NCBI GenBank assembly: GCA_039714575.1
Contig: JBDLJE010000007.1
Coordinates: forward strand, 1-49,047
Origin: Sulfonitrofixus sp039714575
GTDB taxonomy: Bacteria; Campylobacterota; Campylobacteria; Campylobacterales; Sulfurimonadaceae
Length of the DNA: 49,047 nt
Direction: 5' to 3'
This document shows, piece after piece, positions 34,396 through 42,531 of this stretch; the stretch's first letter is position 1, and every line of letters starts with the position of its first letter. Below the pieces are notes generated by a model. It saw nothing but the letters and a program-made list of their open reading frames with translations, searched no databases and was not told the origin of the DNA. The position numbers and the translations under genes are program-made.

Positions 34396-34984
34396 TTACC
34401 ACCTTTTTTGCTAACAAGTTTAACCACTTTTCGCCTTTTCGTTCTTGACGTACGTCATCACTCAGCCAGACCTCCAGCAACTCCAGCGAGTCGATCTCTG
34501 TGAAAAGTGCTTTTGTCTTCTCTTCGTTGAGGGGTGTGAAGTGTCGACCCTCTTTGTTGTACTCTTGATTCCCGTATTTAAAAGAGGCATAAAAGACTCC
34601 TTCATCTTTGAGTGCTTTTGCGAGATGGCTGAACACTCCCGATAGCTCAGAATATGGAAGGTGCAGCAGTGAGGCTGCGGCCCAGACACCGTCATAGACC
34701 TTTATCTCTTCAACCGCATTGAACGTGAGGCATTTTACCTCTTGGCCGATGTAGGTCGCGGCGAGTGCTGCCATCTCTTGTGATGCGTCAAAGGCATTGA
34801 CATTGTACTGTTTAGACAAAAAGTAGCGGCTGTCACGACCGCTGCCGCAGCCGGCATCCAAAATATGACCGTGAGGAGGAAGCAGAGGCAGGAATTTTTG
34901 ATAGACCTCCGTCATCTCTTTGCTGCAGGTGTTGTCAAAAAACTCCCGGGCGTTGTCTGCATAGTATTTTAAGGTCGAATTCAT
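34382..34984 (-). CDS. class I SAM-dependent methyltransferase
   Basis: The 200-aa protein has the SAM-binding motif I ILDAGCGSGRDSRYF (about residues 41-55), motif II NVNAFDAS with the acidic residue, and a post-motif AAASLLHLP. It is of the small TehB/methyltransferase-11 type. The substrate cannot be told from sequence. It is divergent from cmoA, another methyltransferase-fold gene, 34 bp apart, and overlaps the membrane protein gene downstream. Confidence 0.85.
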   Translation of the reverse strand: MNSTLKYYADNAREFFDNTCSKEMTEVYQKFLPLLPPHGHILDAGCGSGRDSRYFLSKQYNVNAFDASQEMAALAATYIGQEVKCLTFNAVEEIKVYDGVWAAASLLHLPYSELSGVFSHLAKALKDEGVFYASFKYGNQEYNKEGRHFTPLNEEKTKALFTEIDSLELLEVWLSDDVRQERKGEKWLNLLAKKVVNDNS

Positions 34985-35018
34985 AGCGGTATTGTATCAA
35001 TTTAGGTAGAATATCCTT

Positions 35019-35729
35019 ATGAAAAAAGATGAAGTATTTAACAAGCCGATAGAGAAACAGTTTGAGTTTGATGCGGAGATCGCGGCGGTTTTTGATGACA
35101 TGCTGCAGCGCTCCGTCCCTTTTTATGCCGAGGCTATGAAACTGACGCAGCGATTTGCAAAGAACTATCTTCCTGAAGGCGGTCTGGTCTACGACTTAGG
35201 CTGTTCTACCGCTTCGACACTTCTAGACGTTGAACGCTCCCTGGAGGTCAATGCCAGACTGATCGGTTTAGACAATGCCCCGTCGATGTTGGAACAGGCA
35301 CGTAAAAAGATCCTCGCCTTTAACTCCAAAGTGGAGGTAGAAGAGGCAGATATTATGGCTTACGGCTATCAGTCCTGCGATGTTGTTATCAGCAACTACA
35401 CGCTGCAGTTTATCCGTCCTCTGATCCGTGAAGAGTTGATCAAGAAGATCAACAGCGCGTTGAACGAGGGCGGTGCATTTATCTTCAGTGAAAAGGTGGT
35501 CAGCAGCGACTCCAAACTCAACAAAGAGTTGATCGACTGTTATTATGACTTTAAAAAAGAGCAGGGCTACACGCAGTATGAGATAGCGCAAAAACGCGAG
35601 GCTCTTGAAAATGTCCTGATCCCTTATACCGAGTCAGAAAACATTGAGATGGCCGAGCGCTGCGGTTTTTCACACTGTGAGTGTATCTTCCGCTGGGCGA
35701 ATTTTGCGACCTTTATAGCGATAAAGTAG
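35019..35729 (+). CDS. cmoA: carboxy-S-adenosyl-L-methionine synthase
   Basis: The 236-aa CmoA makes carboxy-SAM from SAM and prephenate, used by CmoB for the cmo5U wobble modification of tRNA. Family features: FDAEIAAVFDDMLQRSVPFY, motif I YDLGCSTAST, NYTLQFIRP and EKVVSSDSKLN. The start is the ATG at 35019, without a clear ribosome binding site. cmoB is not in the window. pepD follows after 7 bp. Confidence 0.95.
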   Translation: MKKDEVFNKPIEKQFEFDAEIAAVFDDMLQRSVPFYAEAMKLTQRFAKNYLPEGGLVYDLGCSTASTLLDVERSLEVNARLIGLDNAPSMLEQARKKILAFNSKVEVEEADIMAYGYQSCDVVISNYTLQFIRPLIREELIKKINSALNEGGAFIFSEKVVSSDSKLNKELIDCYYDFKKEQGYTQYEIAQKREALENVLIPYTESENIEMAERCGFSHCECIFRWANFATFIAIK

Positions 35730-35736
35730 AAGAGAT

Positions 35737-37011
35737 ATGGCAGAATCTACGGTTATAAAACATTTTAAAAAGCTGTGTGAACTCCCTCACTGCTCATATG
35801 AAGCAGCGGCGATGAAAGAGTATCTTGTTGCTGCATGTTCCGCATATGGCTACAAGGTCTCTGTTGATGCAGCAGACAATATCCTGGCTAAAAGCAATGG
35901 CGCGAAGGTCACGCTGCAAGCGCACTATGACATGGTCTGTATCGGGGCAGCGTTTCCTCTTCTCTTACAAGAGTCTGAAGGGTGGCTTTCGGCCGATAAC
36001 TCGACACTGGGTGCCGACAACGGTATGGGGATGGCGATGATGCTCTCATTGATGGAAGAGGGTGCAGCGGTCGATTGTCTCTTTACGGCTGAGGAAGAGG
36101 TCGGGTTGATCGGTGCACGGGGTCTGGACCTGGATCTTACAGCACCGTTTTTATTGAACCTGGACTCTGAAGAAGAGGGTATTGTCACTATCGGTTGTGC
36201 CGGGGGTGTTGATATTATTGCCACGAAGAGAGTGCAGCGTCAAAAAAAGAGACTGCATCTGTACAAATACCATGTAAGCGGTCTTGCCGGCGGACACTCG
36301 GGTGTCGATATTGACAAGGATATCCCAAATGCCATCTCACTGCTTTTTAAAAAACTGTGCGACACTGAGAGCTTCATCGTTGAGGTCAACGGGGGTGAAC
36401 GCCGTAACTCTATTCCCAAAAAAGCCGATATAGTATTTGGGCTTGAAGAGGAGGAGATGATAGACGGTGCCGCGTACATCGGTCTTCAAGAAGCTGAGGT
36501 CATGGGAGAGAGCTGTGCGATCATTGAACTATTGTCAGGCTTTGAGAGCGGTGTACGCGCTTTGAACAGTGAGCTGAATATTGTTGAGACCAGTATCAAC
36601 CTCGCTTTGATAGAGAGCTCCAGTGACGCTTTGCGTGTGCAGCTAAGCGGTCGTTCTATGGCCAAAGAAGCACTTGTCGCTTTAGAAAAAGAGACATCTG
36701 CATATTTTGAAAAAGAGGGGTTCGGTGTTGAAGCAGAAGGGTTTTACTCTCCATGGAGACCTGAGAAGAACGACTTCTCCAATGTAGTCTTGCGCGAAAC
36801 AGAAAAAGTCTTTGAAAATGCGAGTTACGGTGCCATTCATGCCGGCCTGGAGTGCGGGATCATCAAAGAGAGATATTCAGACATCTTAATGGCTTCTATC
36901 GGACCCAATATATTATATCCTCACTCAAACCGTGAAAAAGTCGAGCTTGCGTCAGTCGAACGTGTTTTTGTTTCACTGCAAAATATTGTCAGGGGTCTTC
37001 ATGAAAGCTAG
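35737..37011 (+). CDS. pepD: aminoacyl-histidine dipeptidase (M20C family)
   Basis: A 424-aa cytoplasmic metallopeptidase of the PepD type that splits Xaa-His dipeptides. Metal and catalytic segments: QAHYDMV (His-x-Asp), LGADNGMG (bridging Asp), TAEEEVGLIGA (Glu pair) and LNLDSEEEG. It is shorter than E. coli PepD (485 aa), mainly in the C-terminal part, but the core is complete. It overlaps the M23 peptidase gene by 11 bp. Confidence 0.9.
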   Translation: MAESTVIKHFKKLCELPHCSYEAAAMKEYLVAACSAYGYKVSVDAADNILAKSNGAKVTLQAHYDMVCIGAAFPLLLQESEGWLSADNSTLGADNGMGMAMMLSLMEEGAAVDCLFTAEEEVGLIGARGLDLDLTAPFLLNLDSEEEGIVTIGCAGGVDIIATKRVQRQKKRLHLYKYHVSGLAGGHSGVDIDKDIPNAISLLFKKLCDTESFIVEVNGGERRNSIPKKADIVFGLEEEEMIDGAAYIGLQEAEVMGESCAIIELLSGFESGVRALNSELNIVETSINLALIESSSDALRVQLSGRSMAKEALVALEKETSAYFEKEGFGVEAEGFYSPWRPEKNDFSNVVLRETEKVFENASYGAIHAGLECGIIKERYSDILMASIGPNILYPHSNREKVELASVERVFVSLQNIVRGLHES

Positions 37012-37819
37012 TCTTATTATTTTTATATTGGCCGCCCATCTTTTTGGTATGGCACTGCCGGAGAACGCCTCTTTTCCCGGCGGGGTCATCGTTCAAGAAG
37101 TTGAAAGTAAGGGCCAGCCTGAAGCTTATGCAGGAAAACGTCAACTGATGGTGCTGCCTGCCGGTGAAAAAGATAAATATTTTATAGTTGCAGGGATCAG
37201 TCTTAACCAAAAAGTGGGCACCCCTTACAAAATAACCATCAGAGAGGGAAAAAAAGAGCAGTTCCACTCCTTTTACATTGAAGATAAGGCCTATAAAAAG
37301 CAGTTCATCACCATGAAAAACAAGCGAAAGGTCTCTCCAAAGCAGCAGGATATGAAACGTATTAAAGATGAATCCGGACGTTCACGTCGTGCTTTGGCAC
37401 TCTATTCGCCGCAAAAGTTCCAATCTCTCTCTATGCTCAGACCTGTCGATGTCAACATCAGTGACGACTTTGGAAAACGCCGTTACTTCAACAAAAAACC
37501 GCGCCGTCCGCACAGCGGTGTCGATATGGCAGCACCTATCGGTACCAAGATCGTCGCACCGCTTGCGGGCAAGATCGTTGAGATAGGCGATTTTTTCTTT
37601 AACGGCAATGTCATCTTTATCGATCACGGACTGGGGCTGGTAAGCATGTATTGCCACATGCACAATTTTGATGTCAAAAAAGGTCAGGTCGTCAAAAAAG
37701 GCGAGAAGATAGGTGAAGTGGGCGTAACAGGACGTGTGACCGGCCCGCATCTTCACTGGGGTGTCTCCTTAAACGGCGCTATGGTCGACCCGCGTCTCTT
37801 TTTTGTAAATCAGAAGTGA
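37001..37819 (+). CDS. M23 family peptidoglycan endopeptidase
   Basis: A 272-aa exported zinc peptidase. Start at the ATG at 37001 (AGGGG 6 bp before; clean signal peptide ending near GMA, residue 18); longer in-frame starts lie inside pepD. The C-terminal LytM domain is complete: HSGVDMAAPIGTKI (HxxxD), HMHNFD and HLHWGVS (HxH). The N-terminal domain (about 25-120) is of the type found before LytM in shape-determining endopeptidases of this phylum. It probably cleaves peptide crosslinks. The exact Csd/Pgp counterpart is uncertain. Confidence 0.9.
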   Translation: MKASLIIFILAAHLFGMALPENASFPGGVIVQEVESKGQPEAYAGKRQLMVLPAGEKDKYFIVAGISLNQKVGTPYKITIREGKKEQFHSFYIEDKAYKKQFITMKNKRKVSPKQQDMKRIKDESGRSRRALALYSPQKFQSLSMLRPVDVNISDDFGKRRYFNKKPRRPHSGVDMAAPIGTKIVAPLAGKIVEIGDFFFNGNVIFIDHGLGLVSMYCHMHNFDVKKGQVVKKGEKIGEVGVTGRVTGPHLHWGVSLNGAMVDPRLFFVNQK

Positions 37820-37858
37820 TAAAGTGCTACACTACGCTTTTAAAAATCAGAGGATAAT

Positions 37859-38461
37859 ATGAAAAAAATATTTTTAACACTTATACTGCTTGTTCTGCTT
37901 CCGCTTACACTCGATGCAAGACGTAACGGTGAAGGTGTTTTTATCGGTATTGGTTCCGGGGGAACCTACTATAATGACAGCGGGCTTGACACGGCTCTTG
38001 GTACAGAGATGAACGATGTCAGCGGTTCATACAAACTTTACGGCGGCTATAAATATAATCATGAGATCACACTGGAAGGCTCGTTTACGGGGTATGGTGT
38101 TTACACGATAGAGAACAGTGACGGTACTGCCTTTGAGCGGTTGGAACCAAAATCCGGGGCTGTCTATCTCAATTACGGATCGGATTTTTGGCATAACCAG
38201 ATCAGACCGTTTGTGATAGCAGGTGCCGGAGTTCTTTGGTTAGACCCTAAAAAAGGCACGGCCTATGATGAAGAGGTGTTTATAAGTCTGCACTATGGTG
38301 CCGGACTCCTCTGGACGCCGCGTATGCTTGGAGGAGTGGGTCTTAGAGTTGCTTATGAGGGTGATTGGAGCCGTTTTGAAGTGAATGAGGAGACGGGGCT
38401 TAGCGGGAGTTATGACAGTTTCATAGGAACCCTATATCTAGGCCTCCAATACAAATTCTAA
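37859..38461 (+). CDS. outer-membrane beta-barrel protein (OmpA-like fold)
   Basis: A 200-aa protein with a signal peptide (MKKIFLTLILLVLLPLTLDA), Gly-rich alternating beta strands (FIGIGSGGTYYND, YKLYGGYKYN, GAVYLNYGSDFW) and a C-terminal LGLQYKF, with the terminal Phe needed for barrel assembly. It fits an 8-strand OmpA-type barrel without a periplasmic domain. AGAGG is 5 bp before the ATG. A repeat copy follows 3 bp after the stop. Confidence 0.8.
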   Translation: MKKIFLTLILLVLLPLTLDARRNGEGVFIGIGSGGTYYNDSGLDTALGTEMNDVSGSYKLYGGYKYNHEITLEGSFTGYGVYTIENSDGTAFERLEPKSGAVYLNYGSDFWHNQIRPFVIAGAGVLWLDPKKGTAYDEEVFISLHYGAGLLWTPRMLGGVGLRVAYEGDWSRFEVNEETGLSGSYDSFIGTLYLGLQYKF

Positions 38462-38464
38462 ACT

Positions 38465-38571
38465 AAAAGTTCCAGCTTCGGCGCATCTTGCACCGGAGTT
38501 CACCACTCAACGCACACTAGTGCGTCATCGGGTTCACATCCGGCACAATCTACACCAAATCTGAAACTTTT
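38465..38571 (+). repeat. 107-bp palindromic 3'-end repeat, copy 3
   Basis: Begins AAAAGTTCCAGCTTCGG, 3 bp after the stop of the barrel gene, and ends CTGAAACTTTT. The tip is ACGCAC-ACTA-GTGCGT: two base pairs differ from copy 1 but remain paired. CCGGA pairs with TCCGG. Confidence 0.85.
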
Positions 38572-38591
38572 ATCGGTACAAGGACTTTTTT

Positions 38592-38610
38592 AGATGAGCT
38601 TCGCCATCTT
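38592..38610 (+). terminator. conserved AGATGAGC/GCCATCT hairpin after repeat copy 3
   Basis: AGATGAGCTTCGCCATCTT forms a short stem with a bulged A; there is no long T-tract here. It lies 21 bp after the repeat, between the convergent barrel gene and nth. Confidence 0.5.
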
Positions 38611-38629
38611 GCTTAACGCTTTGAAGCGT

Positions 38630-39277
38630 CTATCTTGCCTTAAAACTCTTTTTCGTTTTACAGAACTCCTGCAGAAAACAGTCGCTGTCGCATTTGGGGT
38701 TTTGGGCGGTGCAGATGTAGCGTCCGAAGAGTACCATTCCCTGATGCAGGGCGTGCAGGTCTGTTTTGAACTTTTTGACCAAGGTCTCTTCGGTCTTTAG
38801 TGCGGTCTCGTCATCGCTGAGACCCAGGCGGTGGGCAACGCGAAAAACGTGGGTGTCTACGGCCATCAGGTTGGCACCGGTGTACTCTATCATCACGACA
38901 TGGGCTGTTTTTTGGCCTACTCCTGCCAGCGAGACAAGCTCTTTTTCATCAAGCGGGACCTTGCCGTCATAGACTTCGACCAGCCGCTGTGCCATCTTGA
39001 TAAGGTTTTTCGCTTTGTTGTTAAAAAAGGAGCAGCTGTTGATGATGGCTCTGATGTCGTCAAGTTCTGCATTGGCCAGCGTGACGGCATCCGGGTATCT
39101 TTCAAAAAGTTCCGGGGTGAGCAGGTTGACGCGTTTGTCGGTACACTGTGCCGAAAGGGCGACGGCAATGACAAGTTCAAAGGCGTTACTGTATGTCAAC
39201 TCTGTAACGGCTTCGTCATAACGCTCTATGAAGGCTTCTTTAATGGAGGCGATCTCTTTTTTTGTGGCTTTTCTCAT
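38630..39277 (-). CDS. nth: endonuclease III (DNA glycosylase/AP lyase)
   Basis: The 215-aa enzyme removes oxidised pyrimidines. It has the helix-hairpin-helix LAGVGQKTAHVV with the catalytic Lys, VDTHVFRVAHRLG with the catalytic Asp, and a C-terminal 4Fe-4S site. The Cys spacing is C-x6-C-x3-C-x5-C (CTAQNPKCDSDCFLQEFC), one residue longer than the usual C-x6-C-x2-C-x5-C. I used the ATG at 39277 (MRKATKKE); a longer frame to 39337 is not supported. Confidence 0.94.
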   Translation of the reverse strand: MRKATKKEIASIKEAFIERYDEAVTELTYSNAFELVIAVALSAQCTDKRVNLLTPELFERYPDAVTLANAELDDIRAIINSCSFFNNKAKNLIKMAQRLVEVYDGKVPLDEKELVSLAGVGQKTAHVVMIEYTGANLMAVDTHVFRVAHRLGLSDDETALKTEETLVKKFKTDLHALHQGMVLFGRYICTAQNPKCDSDCFLQEFCKTKKSFKAR

Positions 39278-39516
39278 CTCTCTATAACTCTTTGATAGTG
39301 CACTGTAAACAATTCTGCTCGGATCACAGAGGTGCATTAATAATTTTTATACATTTTAGCGCATTAAACATTGATGTATTGCCTCTATATCGTTATAACA
39401 GGCACTCTTTTAGCATACTTTTAACTCTATTTGCTACAATAATCTGTTAATTAAATAATAAGGTTACCTCTGCACAAGAGTGTCTAGAGCTATCCATATT
39501 AACTACAGGAATTTTA

Positions 39517-41475
39517 ATGGGTTTATTTTCATATATGAAGGGTCTTTTTTCTTCACCGGAACCGAAAGTATCGTTGACCGGAACAATGAACGAAGAGGGC
39601 TTTGTAAGTAAGGATCTTTTTTACCAGATCCTTGACTTGGACTGTTCAGTCATTCTTTTTTACACAAAAGAGAGCGGCTGGCTAGGTGCCAACAAACTTT
39701 TTTTCTCCCTTTTCGATTATGAGAATATCGAAGATTTTAGAAAAAGGCATGAGAGTGTCAGAGAGCTTTTTGAAAGTGAGGCTGAAGAGGTCTTTACCGA
39801 TGAGGAAGTCAAGTGGCTTGATTACATCAAAGACAACAAGAGCGAAGATGGTTATCATGTTCGCGTAAAAGATAAAAACGGTGTTGAACGCCACATCAAG
39901 ATAAAGGTACGTGTTTTAAAACAGAGAGGCGTTGACCTCTATCTATTACAGATGGATGACATCTCTGAACTTGAAAATGCACTCTGCAAGGCCCATGAGG
40001 TCGAACAGCTTAAGACCAAGTTCCTGGCGAACATCGGACATGAGTTCAGAACACCGATGAACGGGATATTGGGCTTTGTCGAACTTCTGGAGCATACGCA
40101 TCCTACCGAGAGTCAAAATGAGTATATCCATATGATCCACTCGTCTGCTCGTAACTTGATGACCAACATTGAGAGTCTGCTAGACCTTTCACAGATGGAA
40201 GGCGGTCGATTCACGGTCAATGACAGTGAGTTTAATCTCTTTGCCGAGATGGAGGAGATGGCACATCTTTACACTTCAGAGGGGCGGGACAAAGGGATCA
40301 GTGTCTCTTTTTACGTGGGTGCAAGACTGCCGACCTATATTCAAGGTGACCTCCGTAAACTTAAGCAGATCATGAACAATCTGATTAACAATGCTCTGAA
40401 GTTCACCCCTAGAGGCGGTAAGGTCGTTGTAGAAGTAAAACTGCTGAAATGGCCTGAAGCCGGTCGCTGTACCATCGGCTTTACCGTACGTGATACGGGT
40501 CAGGGTATACCAAAAGACCAGATCACAAAAGTGACCAAACCGTTCGAGTCGGGTGATCAGGCCGACCAACGCCTCGGCATCGGGTTGAGTCTCTCCCATG
40601 GACTGGTGGAACTGCTTGGCGGCGATCTGAAGATCGCTTCTGAAGTCGGGCGCGGTTCTCAGTTTAGCTTTACGCTGACGTTCAAAGCAGCAAAAGAGAA
40701 CGCATTTCAAAGTGTGGAGAACAAGCGTGTCAAAGTCGCACTTCTTGACGACAGAAAGATCGATGATGCCAACTTGTTAACAAACTATCTGCGCAGTTTC
40801 GGCTTGAACGTTGAAAAAGTACATACTTTGGACGAAAGTATTTATGATGGTATTGATATGCTCTACCTGGTCGCTTCTCAGGAGCAGTCGGCCTGGTTGA
40901 TGAAGCTGGGCTCGATCGAAAAGAAATGTCGTGTTGTACTTGTCCTGGAGGCCGGTGAAAAACTTCAGACACGTACAACGCATCTTGTTGATTATGTGAT
41001 CAACAAACCGCTCTTGCCGACACGTATTTCCGAGCATGTGAGTATGGCCTTTAAGCTTCAAGAGACTGAAGGGGCTAAAGCGAAGTTGAACCAAAAAGGG
41101 ATACGTGCGCTGGTAGTTGAAGACAACATGATCAATCAGCGTCTGATCTCTATTCTTCTTCAGGAGTATGACCTGAAAGTCACAACGGCGTCTAATGGAG
41201 AAGAGGGTGTTCGCAAGTGTGAGAATCAGGAGTTTGATATTGTCTTTATGGACATCGATATGCCGATCAAAAACGGTATCTTGGCAACGCAGGAGATCAA
41301 AGAACGGATAGCAGTGAATAAGTCAATGCCGATCATTGCTTTGACGGCGCTGGCGATGGAAGGTGATCGTGAGAACATCTTGCAAGAGGGACTTGACGAT
41401 TATCTGGCTAAGCCGTTGACGCGTGCGAAACTGGAGTATATCCTGGAGAAGCATCTCCACGTAGAGATCGTCTAA
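39517..41475 (+). CDS. hybrid sensor histidine kinase with two receiver domains, one degenerate
   Basis: A 652-aa cytoplasmic protein with no membrane segment. Residues about 30-150 look like a PAS-type sensor. The dimerisation domain has the phospho-acceptor His175 in GHEFRTPMNGILG, and the ATPase domain has NNLINNALKFTPRGG, DTGQGIP and GIGLSLS. A first receiver-like domain (about 405-520) has VALLDD but no clear phosphorylation Asp. The C-terminal receiver (about 528-650) is complete: VVEDN, FMD579IDMP, ALTA and KPL. It is an orphan with no response regulator next to it. Confidence 0.9.
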   Translation: MGLFSYMKGLFSSPEPKVSLTGTMNEEGFVSKDLFYQILDLDCSVILFYTKESGWLGANKLFFSLFDYENIEDFRKRHESVRELFESEAEEVFTDEEVKWLDYIKDNKSEDGYHVRVKDKNGVERHIKIKVRVLKQRGVDLYLLQMDDISELENALCKAHEVEQLKTKFLANIGHEFRTPMNGILGFVELLEHTHPTESQNEYIHMIHSSARNLMTNIESLLDLSQMEGGRFTVNDSEFNLFAEMEEMAHLYTSEGRDKGISVSFYVGARLPTYIQGDLRKLKQIMNNLINNALKFTPRGGKVVVEVKLLKWPEAGRCTIGFTVRDTGQGIPKDQITKVTKPFESGDQADQRLGIGLSLSHGLVELLGGDLKIASEVGRGSQFSFTLTFKAAKENAFQSVENKRVKVALLDDRKIDDANLLTNYLRSFGLNVEKVHTLDESIYDGIDMLYLVASQEQSAWLMKLGSIEKKCRVVLVLEAGEKLQTRTTHLVDYVINKPLLPTRISEHVSMAFKLQETEGAKAKLNQKGIRALVVEDNMINQRLISILLQEYDLKVTTASNGEEGVRKCENQEFDIVFMDIDMPIKNGILATQEIKERIAVNKSMPIIALTALAMEGDRENILQEGLDDYLAKPLTRAKLEYILEKHLHVEIV

Positions 41476-41479
41476 AGTT

Positions 41480-41586
41480 AAAAGTTCCAGCTTCGGCACA
41501 TCTTGCACAAAAGTTTAGCTCTCGGCGCACACTAGTGCGCAGTCGGCTAAACATTTTGCACAAGCTGCACCAAATCAGGAACTTTT
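41480..41586 (+). repeat. 107-bp palindromic 3'-end repeat, copy 4
   Basis: Begins AAAAGTTCCAGCTTCGG, 4 bp after the kinase stop, and ends GGAACTTTT. Its middle stem differs strongly from the other copies but is still paired: CAAAAGTTTAGC with GCTAAACATTTTG, around the same CA/CA loop. The tip is GCGCAC-ACTA-GTGCGC. Confidence 0.85.
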
Positions 41587-41604
41587 ATTGAGTGGAACTG
41601 CTTT

Positions 41605-41628
41605 GGATGAGCTTTTCTGCCATCTTTT
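41605..41628 (+). terminator. conserved GATGAGC/GCCATC hairpin with T-tract after repeat copy 4
   Basis: GGATGAGC and GCCATC enclose TTTTCT and are followed by TTTT. The position, 19 bp after the repeat, matches copies 1 and 3. Confidence 0.55.
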
Positions 41629-41690
41629 GTAACTGTTCATTTAACAAGCATGACTATACTTGTCAGATTATATTAACCTAAGGAATTCGT

Positions 41691-42530
41691 TTGAGATTAG
41701 CATTAAAAGTATTTGTATCAACAGCATTATTAAGTTCTATGGCGGCTGCCTCGATTGTAGCAACAGTAAACGGCACTCAGATCACGAGCGATGAGGTTAA
41801 CCAGGTTTTGATGGAAGGGACGCAAGGTCGTTTCAACACATTGCCAAAAGAGAAACAAGCAGAGCTTCGCAAGCGTATTGTCGAGGGTATGATCGCGCAG
41901 GAGCTGGTCTACAGCGATGCTAAAAAGAGTGGTGTTCTGACATCACAAGAGTACAAAGATGAACTTGTAGAGGTGATGAAGCGTGTTGAGAAACAGCTTG
42001 CTTCTAAAGTGTGGGAAAAGCAGCAGTTTGACAAGATCACGTTGTCAGATGCAGAGGTCAGAAAATATTACGACTCTCATACTAACGAGTTTGTCGAAAA
42101 AGAGAAAGTCCACGCACGTCACATTCTTGTAAAAACGGAATCAGAAGCAAAAAAGATCATTAGCGGTCTTAAAGGCAAACATGGAGACGCTCTGAAAACT
42201 GCTTTCATTGAAGATGCGAAGAAGTTCTCTACAGGTCCAAGCGGTCCTAAAGGCGGCGACCTTGGTTCTTTCCCGCGCGGTCAGATGGTTCCCGAGTTTA
42301 ATGACAAAGTCTTTACTATGAAAGTGGGCACGATCACAACGACTGCGGTCAAAACACAGTTCGGTTACCATATCATCTATCTAGAAAACAAGACTGTCGG
42401 TAAAGAGCTTGACTTTAATGAGGTCAAAAGTTTTATTGAACAAAAACTGAAGATGGAAAAGTTCAAAGATGCGATGGAAAAGAAGATGAAGTCACTTCAA
42501 AGTACAGCTAAGATCACGTACGGAAAGTAA
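41691..42530 (+). CDS. periplasmic SurA/PpiC-type peptidyl-prolyl isomerase (Peb4-like)
   Basis: A 279-aa exported protein with signal peptide (cleavage near AAA, residue 20), a SurA-like N-terminal chaperone region (VNGTQITSDEVNQVL) and a parvulin domain (VHARHILVKTESEAKK, FSTGPSGPKGGDLGSFPRGQMVPEF, FGYHIIYLE). It is most like Campylobacter Peb4/Cj0596, which folds outer-membrane proteins. TTG start, with AAGGAA 5 bp upstream. The PLP-enzyme frame begins directly after its stop. Confidence 0.93.
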   Translation: MRLALKVFVSTALLSSMAAASIVATVNGTQITSDEVNQVLMEGTQGRFNTLPKEKQAELRKRIVEGMIAQELVYSDAKKSGVLTSQEYKDELVEVMKRVEKQLASKVWEKQQFDKITLSDAEVRKYYDSHTNEFVEKEKVHARHILVKTESEAKKIISGLKGKHGDALKTAFIEDAKKFSTGPSGPKGGDLGSFPRGQMVPEFNDKVFTMKVGTITTTAVKTQFGYHIIYLENKTVGKELDFNEVKSFIEQKLKMEKFKDAMEKKMKSLQSTAKITYGK

Positions 42531-42531
42531 G

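Noticed and set aside
36932..37000. Longer start for the M23 peptidase
   Set aside because: It would lie inside pepD and put sequence before a clean signal peptide; the ATG at 37001 has a proper AGGGG.
16917..41628. CRISPR array
   Set aside because: The repeats are kilobases apart, ~107 bp long and palindromic, with no regular spacers and no cas genes.
16917..41628. Insertion sequence or MITE of a known type
   Set aside because: No transposase is present and no target-site duplication is seen at the borders; fixed placement at stop codons does not fit simple insertion.
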